The notes beneath the pieces were generated by a model. It did no database searches and was not told the origin of the DNA. It saw only the letters and a list, made by a program, of their open reading frames with translations. A DNA stretch of 64,000 bases from an uncultured Actinomycetes bacterium (GTDB lineage: Bacteria > Actinomycetota > Acidimicrobiia > Acidimicrobiales > RAAP-2). Where the stretch lies: assembly GCA_903860915.1 (NCBI GenBank), contig CAIOSJ010000025.1, positions 248,001 through 312,000 on the forward strand. Reading direction: 5' to 3'. The translations under genes were made by a program, and so were the position numbers. Numbering within the stretch: position 1 is the first letter of the stretch; every line of letters starts with the position of its first letter. Below, piece after piece: positions 11,095 through 22,718 of this stretch.

Positions 11095-11358
11095 ATGGCA
11101 TCAACAGACATCGCATCAGCGGTACGTATCGCCGGAGCACTCGTCGGAGGCGGACTCGCCCTCGGCGGTGGCGCCATCGGTGCAGCAGTCGGTGACGGAT
11201 TGGCCGGTAGTCAGACGATTGCCGCCATCGCCCGTCAGCCGGAGATTGAAGGAAAGGCTCGCCAGTACTTCTTTCTGACCGTGGGTCTGGTAGAAGCCAT
11301 GTACTTCATCAACCTGCTGTTCATGGTCGTCTTCGTTTACGTTTTCAGCAAGCAATAG
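11095..11358 (+). CDS. atpE: ATP synthase Fo subunit c
   Basis: [33 protein letters not shown]...[17 protein letters not shown]. Confidence 0.96.
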   Translation: MASTDIASAVRIAGALVGGGLALGGGAIGAAVGDGLAGSQTIAAIARQPEIEGKARQYFFLTVGLVEAMYFINLLFMVVFVYVFSKQ

Positions 11359-11366
11359 TCACTGCG

Positions 11367-11396
11367 GTCGCCCCGGCGCGTGAGCGGCGGGGCGAC
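11367..11396 (+). promoter_or_regulatory. Intercistronic hairpin atpE/atpF
   Basis: GTCGCCCCG-G-CGC-GTGA-GCG-G-CGGGGCGAC: 9 bp, G/G mismatch, 3 bp, GNRA-type GTGA tetraloop. Confidence 0.7.
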
Positions 11397-11433
11397 TCTG
11401 GAAATTCTCCAACAACCGAAAGAGACAGGCACC

Positions 11434-11958
11434 ATGTTCATCGCCGAGTCAGTTTTCCTATTACCTAACGGTACGTTCGTTGTCGAACTACTCGTCGTTC
11501 TCGTGATCTTGTATTTCGCTACGACTAAAATTCTGCCGCCCCTCAACAAGGCGCTCGAAGCACGTCAGGAAAAGATCCGCACCTCATTGGAAGCCGCCGA
11601 CGCCGCTAAGGCTGAAGCACAGGCTGCCGGTGACGAGCGCGCGCAGCTGCTCAATGAGGCTCGCAATCAGGGGCGCTCCATTGTCGCTGATGCGCAGGCC
11701 ACGGCTGATCAGATTAAGGCTGACCAGGGTGAGCGTGGTCAGGCGGAGTACGACCGCAAGGTCGGCGCTGCCGCCAACGAAGTGAACGCCATTCGCCAGC
11801 GCGCTATCGACGAGGCTTCTGCTCGCATCGGTGAAGTTGTCTTCGAACTGGTTGCCAAGATTGTCGGTCGTGAAGTTGACCAGTCCTCCCACCAGGACCT
11901 CATTCGTGAAGCCGTTGCTGCACTCAATACTGAGGCGCAGAAGGGCGCCGGGCGTTAA
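11434..11958 (+). CDS. atpF: ATP synthase Fo subunit b
   Basis: MFIAESVFLLPNGTFVVELLVVLVILYF then long Ala/Glu-rich helix; ATG 11434 preferred because the 11380 GTG lies inside the hairpin. Confidence 0.9.
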   Translation: MFIAESVFLLPNGTFVVELLVVLVILYFATTKILPPLNKALEARQEKIRTSLEAADAAKAEAQAAGDERAQLLNEARNQGRSIVADAQATADQIKADQGERGQAEYDRKVGAAANEVNAIRQRAIDEASARIGEVVFELVAKIVGREVDQSSHQDLIREAVAALNTEAQKGAGR

Positions 11959-11960
11959 GC

Positions 11961-12875
11961 ATGTTGCCAAAGCTTGAGGGTTACGCCGCGGCCATTCTGG
12001 GCTCGCTCGATGCAGCCGCCGTGGCTGAAGTCGCTCGCGAGCTTGAAGTGGTTGACGCGACGGTGGACACCCGCAGCGACCTCCGCGCCGTGTTTACCGA
12101 CACGGCTATTTCGGCGACTTCTCGTGGGGCAGTGGCCCGTGATCTTTTTGCCAACAAGGTTGTGCCGGCCACGGCTCGTATTGCCGCCTACGCCGCGCTT
12201 TCCGCGCCGGCTCAGGACGTACCGGGCGCGCTGGGTGATGCCGCGCACTACGCCCTGGAAAAGTCGCACGCCGAGCGCTACATCCCCCACGGTCTTTCTC
12301 TGCTGGCCGCTCGTAAGCGCGTCGCAGGTTTCGCTGACGCAGTTCTAGAAGATCTTCCCACTGATGCCTTCGGCGCTATCGAAGATGATCTGTTCCGTTG
12401 GGCGCGCACCATCGAAGCGAACGCTGATCTACGCCGTCTGCTCGTTGACCGCGACGCCTCGATTGAGAGTCGACTGGGGATCACCGCACAGCTGCTCGAC
12501 GGCAAGGCTTCGGCGGCCTCCGTGCGCCTGGCGCTGTACGTCATTGAGGGTGGTCGCCCCCGTGACGTTGTGGGAACGCTCGACTACTTAGTCGACTACA
12601 CCGCGATGGCTCGTAACTGGCGCGTCGCGCGTGTGCGCAGTGCCTTTCCTCTCGAGGAAGTGAGTCGACAGGCGCTCATCGCTTCACTGTCGGCTCTTAC
12701 GGGGACCCCCGTAGACTTACAAATTACCGAAGACCCCTCCCTCCTCGGCGGAATACTCGTCGAAGTTGGTGATCTCCGCCTCGACGCGACGACTCGAGGC
12801 CGGCTCGGGGCGCTACGCGAGAGCGTGGCGAACGGGGCCACTACCAATCTGCTGTCTAATCGAAACGAAAAGTAA
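11961..12875 (+). CDS. atpH: ATP synthase F1 subunit delta
   Basis: Position between atpF and atpA; C-terminal [33 protein letters not shown]. Confidence 0.9.
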   Translation: MLPKLEGYAAAILGSLDAAAVAEVARELEVVDATVDTRSDLRAVFTDTAISATSRGAVARDLFANKVVPATARIAAYAALSAPAQDVPGALGDAAHYALEKSHAERYIPHGLSLLAARKRVAGFADAVLEDLPTDAFGAIEDDLFRWARTIEANADLRRLLVDRDASIESRLGITAQLLDGKASAASVRLALYVIEGGRPRDVVGTLDYLVDYTAMARNWRVARVRSAFPLEEVSRQALIASLSALTGTPVDLQITEDPSLLGGILVEVGDLRLDATTRGRLGALRESVANGATTNLLSNRNEK

Positions 12876-12886
12876 AGGAAACTGTG

Positions 12887-14404
12887 ATGACTGAGCTCAC
12901 CATTAGTGCCACTGAAATTACCGAGGCGCTGCGTCGTCACGTTACTGAGTACAACCCCACCGTGGGCGCCGAACAGGTCGGCCGCGTCGTGGAGGTCGGT
13001 GACGGTATCGCTCGCGTGTCTGGTCTACCCAATGCCAAGGTCAACGAACTGCTCGAGTTCGCCGACGGCACCGTGGGCCTCGCGATGAACCTCGACGAAG
13101 ACACTATCGGCGCCGTGGTGCTCGGTGGCGTGGACGGCATCGAAGAAGACCAGGTTGTTCGCGCGACCGGCAACATTCTCTCTATGCCCGTTGGTGACGC
13201 CCTGCTCGGTCGTGTAGTCGACGCCTTGGGTCAGCCCATTGACGGCAAGGGACCACTCGTGGGCGCGCTGAGTCGCCGTATGGAAGTCCAGGCTCCCGGC
13301 ATCGTGGGACGCCAGCCGGTCGGAGAACCCATGCAGACGGGTATCAAAGCCATTGACGCCATGACCCCGATTGGCCGTGGCCAGCGTGAACTGATCATCG
13401 GTGACCGTAAGACGGGTAAGACCACTGTGGCTATCGACACGATTCTGAACCAAAAGGGCCAGAACGTGAAGTGCATCTACGTGGCCATTGGCCAGAAGAA
13501 CTCCTCCGTGGCACAGACCGTCAAGACCCTCGAAGACCACGGCGCCATGGAATACACGGTGGTCGTTGTCGCCTCCGCCGGCGACCCCGCACCGTTCAAG
13601 TTCCTCGCCCCCTACGCCGGGTGCGCTATTGGCCAGCACTGGATGGAAAACTCCGAGCACGCGCTCGTGGTCTACGACGACCTCTCCAAGCAGGCTGAAG
13701 CCTACCGTCAGGTCTCCCTGCTCCTGCGCCGCCCGCCAGGTCGTGAGGCCTACCCCGGTGACGTTTTCTACCTGCACAGTCGCTTGCTGGAGCGCGCCGC
13801 AAAGCTGAGCGACGATCTTGGTGGTGGATCCTTGACCGCCCTACCCATCATCGAAACCAAGGCCGGCGATATCTCCGCCTACATTCCCACCAACGTGATT
13901 TCGATCACCGACGGTCAGGTCTTTTTAGAGTCCGACCTGTTCTACTCGGGTATTCGTCCGGCTATCAACGTTGGTAACTCGGTGTCACGAGTGGGTGGCG
14001 CTGCGCAGACCAAGGCCATGAAGTCAGTCTCGGGTTCGCTGAAGCTCGACCTCGCGCAGTTCCGTGAGCTGGAGTCCTTCGCGACTTTCGGCTCGGAACT
14101 CGACAAGGTTTCCCAACAGCAGCTCGACCGTGGCTACCGTCTCACCGAGTTGCTCAAGCAGGGCCTCAACGCTCCTCTACCCGTCGAAGAACAAGTTCTG
14201 GTTATCTACGCGGGCTCCAAGGGCTGGGTGGACTCAGTTCCAGTGGCGGACGTTCGTCGCTTTGAGACCGAATTGCTCCAGACCTTCAAGGCTAAGCACT
14301 CCGACTTACTCGACACCATCCGCACCACCGGCGCCCTGCCGGATACGGCTGCCCTGGACGCCGCTCTGACCAGCTTCATCGCTGGCTTCGCGACCAGTAA
14401 CTAA
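12887..14404 (+). CDS. atpA: ATP synthase F1 subunit alpha
   Basis: [40 protein letters not shown]. Confidence 0.97.
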   Translation: MTELTISATEITEALRRHVTEYNPTVGAEQVGRVVEVGDGIARVSGLPNAKVNELLEFADGTVGLAMNLDEDTIGAVVLGGVDGIEEDQVVRATGNILSMPVGDALLGRVVDALGQPIDGKGPLVGALSRRMEVQAPGIVGRQPVGEPMQTGIKAIDAMTPIGRGQRELIIGDRKTGKTTVAIDTILNQKGQNVKCIYVAIGQKNSSVAQTVKTLEDHGAMEYTVVVVASAGDPAPFKFLAPYAGCAIGQHWMENSEHALVVYDDLSKQAEAYRQVSLLLRRPPGREAYPGDVFYLHSRLLERAAKLSDDLGGGSLTALPIIETKAGDISAYIPTNVISITDGQVFLESDLFYSGIRPAINVGNSVSRVGGAAQTKAMKSVSGSLKLDLAQFRELESFATFGSELDKVSQQQLDRGYRLTELLKQGLNAPLPVEEQVLVIYAGSKGWVDSVPVADVRRFETELLQTFKAKHSDLLDTIRTTGALPDTAALDAALTSFIAGFATSN

Positions 14405-14442
14405 GTAACGAACTAGACCAGGACTGAGAAAGGAGGGAGATT

Positions 14443-15333
14443 ATGGCTGGAGGACAAGAACGAATTTTGCGTCGTCGAATTAAGTCGGTACAAGCGACGC
14501 GTAAAATTACGAAGGCGATGGAGCTGATTGCCGCCTCACAAATTTCACGCTCTCAGCACCGCATCACCGCTAATCGCCCCTTTCGAGCGGGCATGAGTCG
14601 AATCATTCTCGAAGCAGCCCAGGGTGACCCGGCAGCGGCTTCGAAGTTGCTCGGCGTACCCGAAAAAGTAGAGCAGGCCACGGTTCTCGCCATTGTGGGC
14701 GATCGCGGACTCTCGGGTGCCTACAACTCCTCAGTCTTGCGGGCCACTGAACGTTTGGTCGCCGAACTCACCGCGAACGGGACGCAAGTTCGTCTCTTCT
14801 GCGTTGGCAAGAAGGCCCCGGCCTACTTCCGTTTCCGTGGACTCAGTGTGGAAGCCAGCTTTCAAGGTTTCTCGGATCGGCCCGAATTCTCGAACGCGCG
14901 TGACGTTGCAAATGCCGTGGCCTCCGGATTCATCGCCGGTGAGTCCCAGCAGGTGCTCCTCGTCTCGACCGCCTATCGCTCCGCGGCTAGTCAGTCCGTG
15001 GTTAGTCGTCAGTTGCTGCCATTGACCTTGCCCGACGCTCCGGTCGAAACCGCCAAGGTCGTCAAGGGCTACACCGAGTTCGAACCCGAAGTAGAGCGGC
15101 TGATGGCCGAACTGGCCCCCAAGGCCCTAGAGAGTGAGATCTTCACTGCTCTACTGGAAGGCGCCGCCGCCTTTCACACGAGCCAGCAGCGAGCTATGGC
15201 TGCTGCCACCGATAATGCCGACGAGCTCGGCCGTACTTTGACCCGCATTATGAACCGAGCCCGCCAGGACTCGATCACCACCGAAATCATGGAAATCGTG
15301 GGTGGAGCCGAAGCGCTCCGCTCGGGAAAGTGA
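14443..15333 (+). CDS. atpG: ATP synthase F1 subunit gamma
   Basis: LRRRIKSVQATRKITKAMELIAA...GDRGLSGAYN; C-terminal NRARQDSITTEIMEIVGGAEAL. Confidence 0.96.
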   Translation: MAGGQERILRRRIKSVQATRKITKAMELIAASQISRSQHRITANRPFRAGMSRIILEAAQGDPAAASKLLGVPEKVEQATVLAIVGDRGLSGAYNSSVLRATERLVAELTANGTQVRLFCVGKKAPAYFRFRGLSVEASFQGFSDRPEFSNARDVANAVASGFIAGESQQVLLVSTAYRSAASQSVVSRQLLPLTLPDAPVETAKVVKGYTEFEPEVERLMAELAPKALESEIFTALLEGAAAFHTSQQRAMAAATDNADELGRTLTRIMNRARQDSITTEIMEIVGGAEALRSGK

Positions 15334-15337
15334 GTAA

Positions 15338-16774
<1,437 letters not shown>

Positions 16775-16776
16775 GC

Positions 16777-17205
16777 GTGGCTGGTTCCCTCTTCGTAGAA
16801 ATCGTGACGCCGGAGTCGGCGCTATGGGCGGGTAACGCCACGGCGCTGATCGGTAGGTCGAGTGACGGTGAATTCACCGTCTTGGCACAGCACACCCCCC
16901 TAGTGGGTGACATTGTGCCGAGCGTGGTTCGCGTTACCACTGCGGATGGGGAGCGCTCCTTCGTGGTTCACGGAGGATTCTTCCAGGTGGGTTCCGAAGG
17001 TTCGTTCGAGAACACTCGTGCTACGGTTTTGGCCGGAATCGTCGAAGACGTCGCCACTTTGGATGTTCCACGGGCCCAAGCGGCGAAGGACGCCGCGGAT
17101 GCGGCCCTGGCGGCCCTGCGCGGTGACGAGGGCGATGGAGGCGAAGTCGCAGCTCTGCGCGCAGCCCTCGCTCGAGCCGAACTGCGCCTAGCGGCGGCGC
17201 ACTAG
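16777..17205 (+). CDS. atpC: ATP synthase F1 subunit epsilon
   Basis: VEIVTPESALWAGNATALIGRSSDGEFTVLAQHTPLVGDI. Confidence 0.93.
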   Translation: MAGSLFVEIVTPESALWAGNATALIGRSSDGEFTVLAQHTPLVGDIVPSVVRVTTADGERSFVVHGGFFQVGSEGSFENTRATVLAGIVEDVATLDVPRAQAAKDAADAALAALRGDEGDGGEVAALRAALARAELRLAAAH

Positions 17206-17633
17206 CGAGCCGTCACGTAGTCCAGTAGTTCCCGTCGGTCGCGTTCGAGCTCGTCGAAACGAGCTTTGACGACGTCGCCGATGGACACGAGTCCCACGAG
17301 TCGCTGGTTCTCAAGAACGGGAATATGACGAATTCTCTTGGTGGTCATCTGCCCCATGAGTTCGGCACAGGATGTGGATAAATCGCAGGTGAACACCTCC
17401 GCGCTCATCAGACTCTCAACACTGTTCCCGAGGACGCTCGGACCCACGAGGGAGAGCGCCCGCACAATGTCGCGTTCGGAAATCATCCCCGCCAAGGGCT
17501 CCCCGGAGCCGGTGACGATCAATGCCCCTATACGTCGCGTACGTAATATTTCGACCACGTCAGCGACGAGGCGATCTTTGGAAATGGTGGCCACATCGTG
17601 ACCCTTGTTATTGAGGATGTCGGCAACGTTCAT
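17202..17633 (-). CDS. CBS domain-pair protein
   Basis: MNVADILNNKGHDVATISKDRLVADVVEIL... tandem CBS motifs (GALIVTG, GMISERDIVRAL, HIPVLENQRLVGLVSIGDVVK). Confidence 0.85.
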   Translation of the reverse strand: MNVADILNNKGHDVATISKDRLVADVVEILRTRRIGALIVTGSGEPLAGMISERDIVRALSLVGPSVLGNSVESLMSAEVFTCDLSTSCAELMGQMTTKRIRHIPVLENQRLVGLVSIGDVVKARFDELERDRRELLDYVTAR

Positions 17634-17715
17634 AAAGCCCCCTCTTCCGTGTTGCTCGTGGTCGAAAGTGACCCCACTGGCAGAATAAACCGAGGAGAGA
17701 AGAAAAACTGGTCGC

Positions 17716-18705
17716 CTAGAGTCCAGAGTGCGAAAACTCCGTCAGATTGTTGTGACGGTGGATTGTTTCGACAATTCTCACGGTTCCGGACTTGGATCGA
17801 ACCACCAGTGACTGCGTGGTGGCGCCAAAGTCGTGGTAGCGAACGCCGCGCAGGAAGTCGCCATCGGTAATCGCCGTCATGGAGAAAAAGCAGTTGTCCC
17901 CGGCGACGAGATCGTCGATGGAGAGAATTTTGTTCAGGTCGTAACCCAGTGCGCGAGCGGCGTCGGCTTCGGCCGCGTCCCGGGCGAACAGACGGCCCTG
18001 GATCTCGCCACCGAGCCCCTTCAACGCAGCCGCAGCGATGACGCCCTCGGGGGTGCCACCCGTACCGAGGAGAATATCGGCTCCAGAATCGGGCCAGGCG
18101 GTAGAAATGGCGCCGGCGACGTCACCATCGGTGATCGAGAGAATGCGAGCACCGGTGCTACGAACTTCATCCATGAGATCGCTGTGGCGATCGCGGTCGA
18201 GGATGACGACGCCGAGGTCGGCGACGTCCTTACCGAGTTTCTTTGCGAGGTTGCGAAGGTTTTCAGTGGGCGAGAGGTCGAGGCTGACCGTCCCTCGACC
18301 CTTGGGGCCGACGGCAATCTTGTCCATGTACACGCAGGGTCCCGGATTGAACATACTGCCCGCTTCGGACAGCGCAATGACCGCCACGGCTCCATTGCGA
18401 CCTTTGGCGGTGAGGGTGGTTCCGTCGACGGGGTCAACGGCGATATCCATTTTGGGCGGTCGACCATCACCAATGCGCTCGCCATTAAAGAGCATGGGGG
18501 CTTCATCTTTTTCGCCCTCACCAATGACGACTACGGCGTCCATGGATACCGAACCCAGGACGCGACGCATGGCATCAACGGCCGCACCATCGGCAGAGTT
18601 CTTATCGCCTCGACCCACCCAGTGGGAGGCGGCGATGGCTGCGGCCTCGGTCACACGGACCATTTCTAGCGCTAGGTTGCGGTCGGGTTCCGCCGGAATC
18701 TGCAT
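17716..18705 (-). CDS. glpX: Class II fructose-1,6-bisphosphatase
   Basis: RNLALEMVRVTEAAAIAASHWVGRGDKNSADGAAVDAMR; GEGEKDEAPML; DPVDGTTLTAKG. Confidence 0.95.
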   Translation of the reverse strand: MQIPAEPDRNLALEMVRVTEAAAIAASHWVGRGDKNSADGAAVDAMRRVLGSVSMDAVVVIGEGEKDEAPMLFNGERIGDGRPPKMDIAVDPVDGTTLTAKGRNGAVAVIALSEAGSMFNPGPCVYMDKIAVGPKGRGTVSLDLSPTENLRNLAKKLGKDVADLGVVILDRDRHSDLMDEVRSTGARILSITDGDVAGAISTAWPDSGADILLGTGGTPEGVIAAAALKGLGGEIQGRLFARDAAEADAARALGYDLNKILSIDDLVAGDNCFFSMTAITDGDFLRGVRYHDFGATTQSLVVRSKSGTVRIVETIHRHNNLTEFSHSGL

Positions 18706-18779
18706 GGACGGAGTTTAGTTCTTGCGCCGAGACTGGCCAAAACTGACGCGATATGTGCGTAACGGCAATACTGGAAGCC

Positions 18780-20042
18780 GTGAGCTCGCTCAGCATTACT
18801 CCAAGTGGACCACTCGAGGGCAGCGTGCCGGCCCTCGGAGCCAAGAACGCCGTCTTGAAAGAGATGGCGGCCTGTCTGTTGGCGTCGGGTACCCACCACC
18901 TGACGAACGTACCGGCCACCTCGGACGTGGCCACGATGAGCGAACTCTTAACCCACCTCGGCTGTGATGTTTCGTGGGCTGGCGTGCACGCTCTCGATAT
19001 CGAGGTCCCGGCTGCTGATCAGCTGGTCCCGCACGCCCCGAGTCATCTCTTCGCCGCCATGCGGGCTTCGCTCGTCGTCCTCGGACCACTGCTGGCCCGA
19101 TGCGGTGAGGCCACCATGGCCCTCCCTGGTGGAGACGACTTCGGGGGCCGCCCGATTAATTTTCATATTGACGGGCTCACGGCCATGGGCGGCTTCTTTA
19201 ACAATGACCCCGAAATAATTCGTGGGTCACTGCCGACGGGTCGTTTGGTCGGCGCACGTATCACGCTGGAATATCCCAGTCATACGGCCACCGATAATTT
19301 GTTGATGGCGGCGGTACTCGCCGATGGGCGAACAGTTATCGATAATGCCGCGCGTGAACCCGAGGTCGAAGATCTCTGTCAGCACCTGATAGCGATGGGC
19401 GCGCGTATCGAGGGCTTGGGCACTTCGCGACTCACCATCGACGGGGTATCGGCGTTAGACCCGACAACCCACCACGTCGTCACTGACCGCGTCGTCGCCG
19501 CCACCTACCTCGGTGCGGGACTGGTGACGGGTGGGCGCGTGCACGTGCCTGACGCCCGTGGTGACCACATGGAGATGCTGCTGAGAAAGTTTCGTCACAT
19601 GGGGGCGACTATTGATCTCAGTAATGGTATTGAACTCTCCGGTCCGTCTCGGGCTGCGGCTGTCGATGTAGCCACATTGCCGTATCCGGGGGTCGCCACC
19701 GACTACAAACCTCTCATTACCGCCATTTTGGCCACGGCGGATGGCGTGTCGGTCGTGACGGAGAATCTCTTCGATGGCCGCTTTCGCTACGTGGACGAGC
19801 TCTTGAAGATGGGTGCTCTCATTAGTACCGAGGGGCACCACGCGGTGATTCGTGGAATTATCCAGTTGACCGGAGCCGAGGTCTACGCCACTGACATTCG
19901 GGCCGGGGCCGCATTGACCCTGGCCGCCCTCCGAGCTGACGGCCCCACCGTGGTGCACGGGCTAGATCATATGGACCGGGGCTACGAAGATTTCGACGGC
20001 TGTCTGAGGAGCCTCGGCGCTACGGTAGAACGAAGAGCATGA
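18780..20042 (+). CDS. murA: UDP-N-acetylglucosamine 1-carboxyvinyltransferase
   Basis: GSVPALGAKNAVLKEMAACLLA; PYPGVATDYKPLITAILA; GAALTLAALRADGPTVVHGLDHMDRGYEDF. Confidence 0.93.
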   Translation: MSSLSITPSGPLEGSVPALGAKNAVLKEMAACLLASGTHHLTNVPATSDVATMSELLTHLGCDVSWAGVHALDIEVPAADQLVPHAPSHLFAAMRASLVVLGPLLARCGEATMALPGGDDFGGRPINFHIDGLTAMGGFFNNDPEIIRGSLPTGRLVGARITLEYPSHTATDNLLMAAVLADGRTVIDNAAREPEVEDLCQHLIAMGARIEGLGTSRLTIDGVSALDPTTHHVVTDRVVAATYLGAGLVTGGRVHVPDARGDHMEMLLRKFRHMGATIDLSNGIELSGPSRAAAVDVATLPYPGVATDYKPLITAILATADGVSVVTENLFDGRFRYVDELLKMGALISTEGHHAVIRGIIQLTGAEVYATDIRAGAALTLAALRADGPTVVHGLDHMDRGYEDFDGCLRSLGATVERRA

Positions 20043-21001
20043 TTTCTCGCGACCCAAACGTACTGCTCGCTGAAGCCCGCAACGCCTCACGGGTCGCCCT
20101 GGCCCGGATGGTCACTTTCGTGGAGTCCGGTGGTCCGCAGCAACGCAGTACCGCCAGTTTGGCGTATCAATCGCCCCCACCCTACGTCGTAGGAATAACG
20201 GGCCCCCCGGGCGCTGGGAAATCCACCCTCACGGATCGTGTTATTACTACCGCCCTTACCGCGGGTGCTTTGGGTGATTTGACCTTCGAGCAAATTGCGG
20301 TGCTCTGTATCGACCCGAGTTCACCGTTTACCGGGGGTGCGATTTTGGGCGACCGTATCCGTATGCAGGATCACGCCACCGACGAGCACGTCTTCATCCG
20401 CTCGATGGCGACGCGCGGGAATCTGGGTGGTCTCTCCTTGGCCGTCCCCGACGCCCTTCGCGTGCTCGGCGCGGCGGGTTTTCCGCTGGCTCTCGTCGAG
20501 ACGGTGGGCGTGGGACAGATGGAAGTAGACATCGCCTCGGCGGCCGATACGACCGTGGTGGTCACCAATCCGGGCTGGGGGGATTCGATGCAGGCCAATA
20601 AGGCGGGCCTGCTGGAAGTGGCTGATATCTTCATTATTAACAAGGCCGACCGGGCCGGCGTTCGAGAAACCCGTCGTGACCTCGAGCAAATGCTGGACCT
20701 CGGTGCGGACCGGGCCTGGCGCCCCCTGATTTTAGAGACGGTGGCGGCCGACGGCCGAGGAACTGAAGAGATGTGGAAGGCCATTGCCGAGCACCGTGAA
20801 TTCCAAATTCGCACTGGGGAGCTCGAGCGACGTCGTCGGGCTCGCACCGGCAAGGAACTATCGCGCGTTTTAGGAATCGAAGTGAGTCGTCGCGTGAAGA
20901 ACTTGTCGGAGGGCAAACTCTACGACGACGCCATTGATCAACTCGTTCGCGGAGTAACCGACCCCTACAGTGCGGCGGAGACCCTCCTGGCTCAGACGTG
21001 A
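20039..21001 (+). CDS. meaB: Methylmalonyl-CoA mutase-associated GTPase (MeaB/ArgK)
   Basis: VVGITGPPGAGKSTLTDRVI; AVLCIDPSSPFTGGAILGDRIRM; FIINKADR. Confidence 0.92.
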   Translation: MISRDPNVLLAEARNASRVALARMVTFVESGGPQQRSTASLAYQSPPPYVVGITGPPGAGKSTLTDRVITTALTAGALGDLTFEQIAVLCIDPSSPFTGGAILGDRIRMQDHATDEHVFIRSMATRGNLGGLSLAVPDALRVLGAAGFPLALVETVGVGQMEVDIASAADTTVVVTNPGWGDSMQANKAGLLEVADIFIINKADRAGVRETRRDLEQMLDLGADRAWRPLILETVAADGRGTEEMWKAIAEHREFQIRTGELERRRRARTGKELSRVLGIEVSRRVKNLSEGKLYDDAIDQLVRGVTDPYSAAETLLAQT

Positions 21002-21459
21002 GTGCTTCGTCGGTGGTGTACGACATCATCTTTGTCGTGCACCTCATGGTGGCGTGCATCAGCGTCGCACTCCTACTCAGCCTGAGCCGAGGTTACGGTA
21101 ATTTCGATGAGAAGTCCCTCGGAATACTCCGACAAAGGTTTCCCCTTTCGACGAATTGGACCGCGAGAATTTTCCACCTGATGCCGCTGAGCGGGATCGC
21201 ACTCATCGCGAGTGGCGGAGCGGATGTACGAGGTTCTCACCTCTGGATCGTTCTGGGACTCACGACCTATCTCGTGGCCGCCGGTCTACTGGAGGCGAGG
21301 ATTTTGCCATTAGAACGTCGCGTGGCGACCGTCGTGCGCGAGGGCAGTGTCGATGTCGGGGCCGTGCGTTCTCTGGTGATGCGTTACGCAGCTTCGGTGA
21401 ACGTATTGTGCTTTCTCGTCCTACTCGCGACGATCGTGATGGTCTGGCAACCGAACTAG
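20998..21459 (+). CDS. Small integral membrane protein, unknown function
   Basis: 153 aa with four hydrophobic segments, overlaps the meaB stop. Confidence 0.7.
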   Translation: MSASSVVYDIIFVVHLMVACISVALLLSLSRGYGNFDEKSLGILRQRFPLSTNWTARIFHLMPLSGIALIASGGADVRGSHLWIVLGLTTYLVAAGLLEARILPLERRVATVVREGSVDVGAVRSLVMRYAASVNVLCFLVLLATIVMVWQPN

Positions 21460-22718
21460 AGGGTGGTGAAAGCGGGTCGGCCAATCATGCCAGCCGCCAC
21501 CGTGGCGTTGGTGCGCTCATCAATGAGAACAAAACTCCCCGTGACGCGGTTATCGCTGTAGTCATCGATAACGAGTGGTGAAGCGCAGGTGATACTGACA
21601 AAGCCAATGTCGTTCAAGCTGAGTTCCTCGGTGGGCAAACTCTGAAGGGTGTCAAGCGAGAGGTGGCCGGCCACCGAGGTGACGCGCGCGGGAGTCGATC
21701 GTGTGGTGTGCTTCACCCGAAGGCGGGTACCGGGTCGTAGCGGCTGGTCGGAAAACCAACAGATGGTGGCCTCGAATTCGGAGGTGACCTGCGGTAGGGG
21801 CGCGGTGGCGATGATGTCGCCTCGTCCGGCGTCAGTTTCGGCGACGAGGTCGAGATCAATGCTCAGTCCCGGTAGCGCCTCGGTATTGTCACCACGCAGG
21901 CCGTTGATTGAGCGAATCGTGGTGCGTACGCCCTGGGGAAGAAGGGTGACCTCGTCCCCGGCGTGCAGACCGCCGCCATTGAGCGTGCCGGCGTAGGTGC
22001 GACCACCACCGTCTTGGCGAAGTACCCACTGAATCGGCAAACGAGCACCCGAGTGCTGTGAGGACCACGCGCCACTAGGCGAGTTTTCGAGGGCGCTTAA
22101 GACCGTAGGCCCGTTGTACCACGGGGCGGCGGCCGACGGATCGACCACGTTGTCACCTTGGAGGGCGGATACCGGGATAACGAGAACGTCGTGAAAACCA
22201 ATTTTTTCTGCCAGGGCGTGAACGTCAGCGACGACGGCGTCGAAGCTGCCGCGGTCCCAGTTGATCGAGTCCATCTTGTTCGCGGCCACGATGACGTTAC
22301 GCACTCCTAAGAGCGCGGCGATGCACAGGTGACGACGCGTCTGCTCCTTGAGTCCACTGGCCACGTCGAGCACAACGAGAGCGAGGTCGGCCGTGGAGGC
22401 ACCCGTGGCCATATTGCGCGTGTATTGAATGTGCCCAGGGCAGTCCGCGATGACGAACTTACGCGACGGCGTTGACGCGTAACGGTAGGCCACGTCGATG
22501 GTGATGCCCTGCTCGCGCTCGGCGCGCAGTCCGTCGGTGACGAAGGATAAATCAAGGTCCCCAACACCACGCTTGGCCGAGGCCGCCGCGACGGCATCGA
22601 GCTGGTCGTCAAAGAGTTGACGAGTATCGACGAGCAGTCGTCCAATCAGCGTTGACTTCCCGTCGTCCACTGAACCGACGGTTGCGAAACGTAGGAGGTC
22701 ACGGGTAGGGCGGGGCAT
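21456..22718 (-). CDS. cysN: Sulfate adenylyltransferase subunit 1 (GTPase)
   Basis: LRFATVGSVDDGKSTLIGRLLVDTRQLF; DCPGHIQYTRNMATGAS; no C-terminal APS kinase (CysC) fusion. Confidence 0.94.
   Translation of the reverse strand: MPRPTRDLLRFATVGSVDDGKSTLIGRLLVDTRQLFDDQLDAVAAASAKRGVGDLDLSFVTDGLRAEREQGITIDVAYRYASTPSRKFVIADCPGHIQYTRNMATGASTADLALVVLDVASGLKEQTRRHLCIAALLGVRNVIVAANKMDSINWDRGSFDAVVADVHALAEKIGFHDVLVIPVSALQGDNVVDPSAAAPWYNGPTVLSALENSPSGAWSSQHSGARLPIQWVLRQDGGGRTYAGTLNGGGLHAGDEVTLLPQGVRTTIRSINGLRGDNTEALPGLSIDLDLVAETDAGRGDIIATAPLPQVTSEFEATICWFSDQPLRPGTRLRVKHTTRSTPARVTSVAGHLSLDTLQSLPTEELSLNDIGFVSITCASPLVIDDYSDNRVTGSFVLIDERTNATVAAGMIGRPAFTTL

Noticed and set aside
13025-13777. 250-aa ORF antisense to atpA
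   Set aside because: Shadow ORF of atpA
17833-18669. 278-aa ORF antisense to glpX (and a second at 18038..18718)
   Set aside because: Shadow ORFs; glpX motifs are unambiguous on the minus strand
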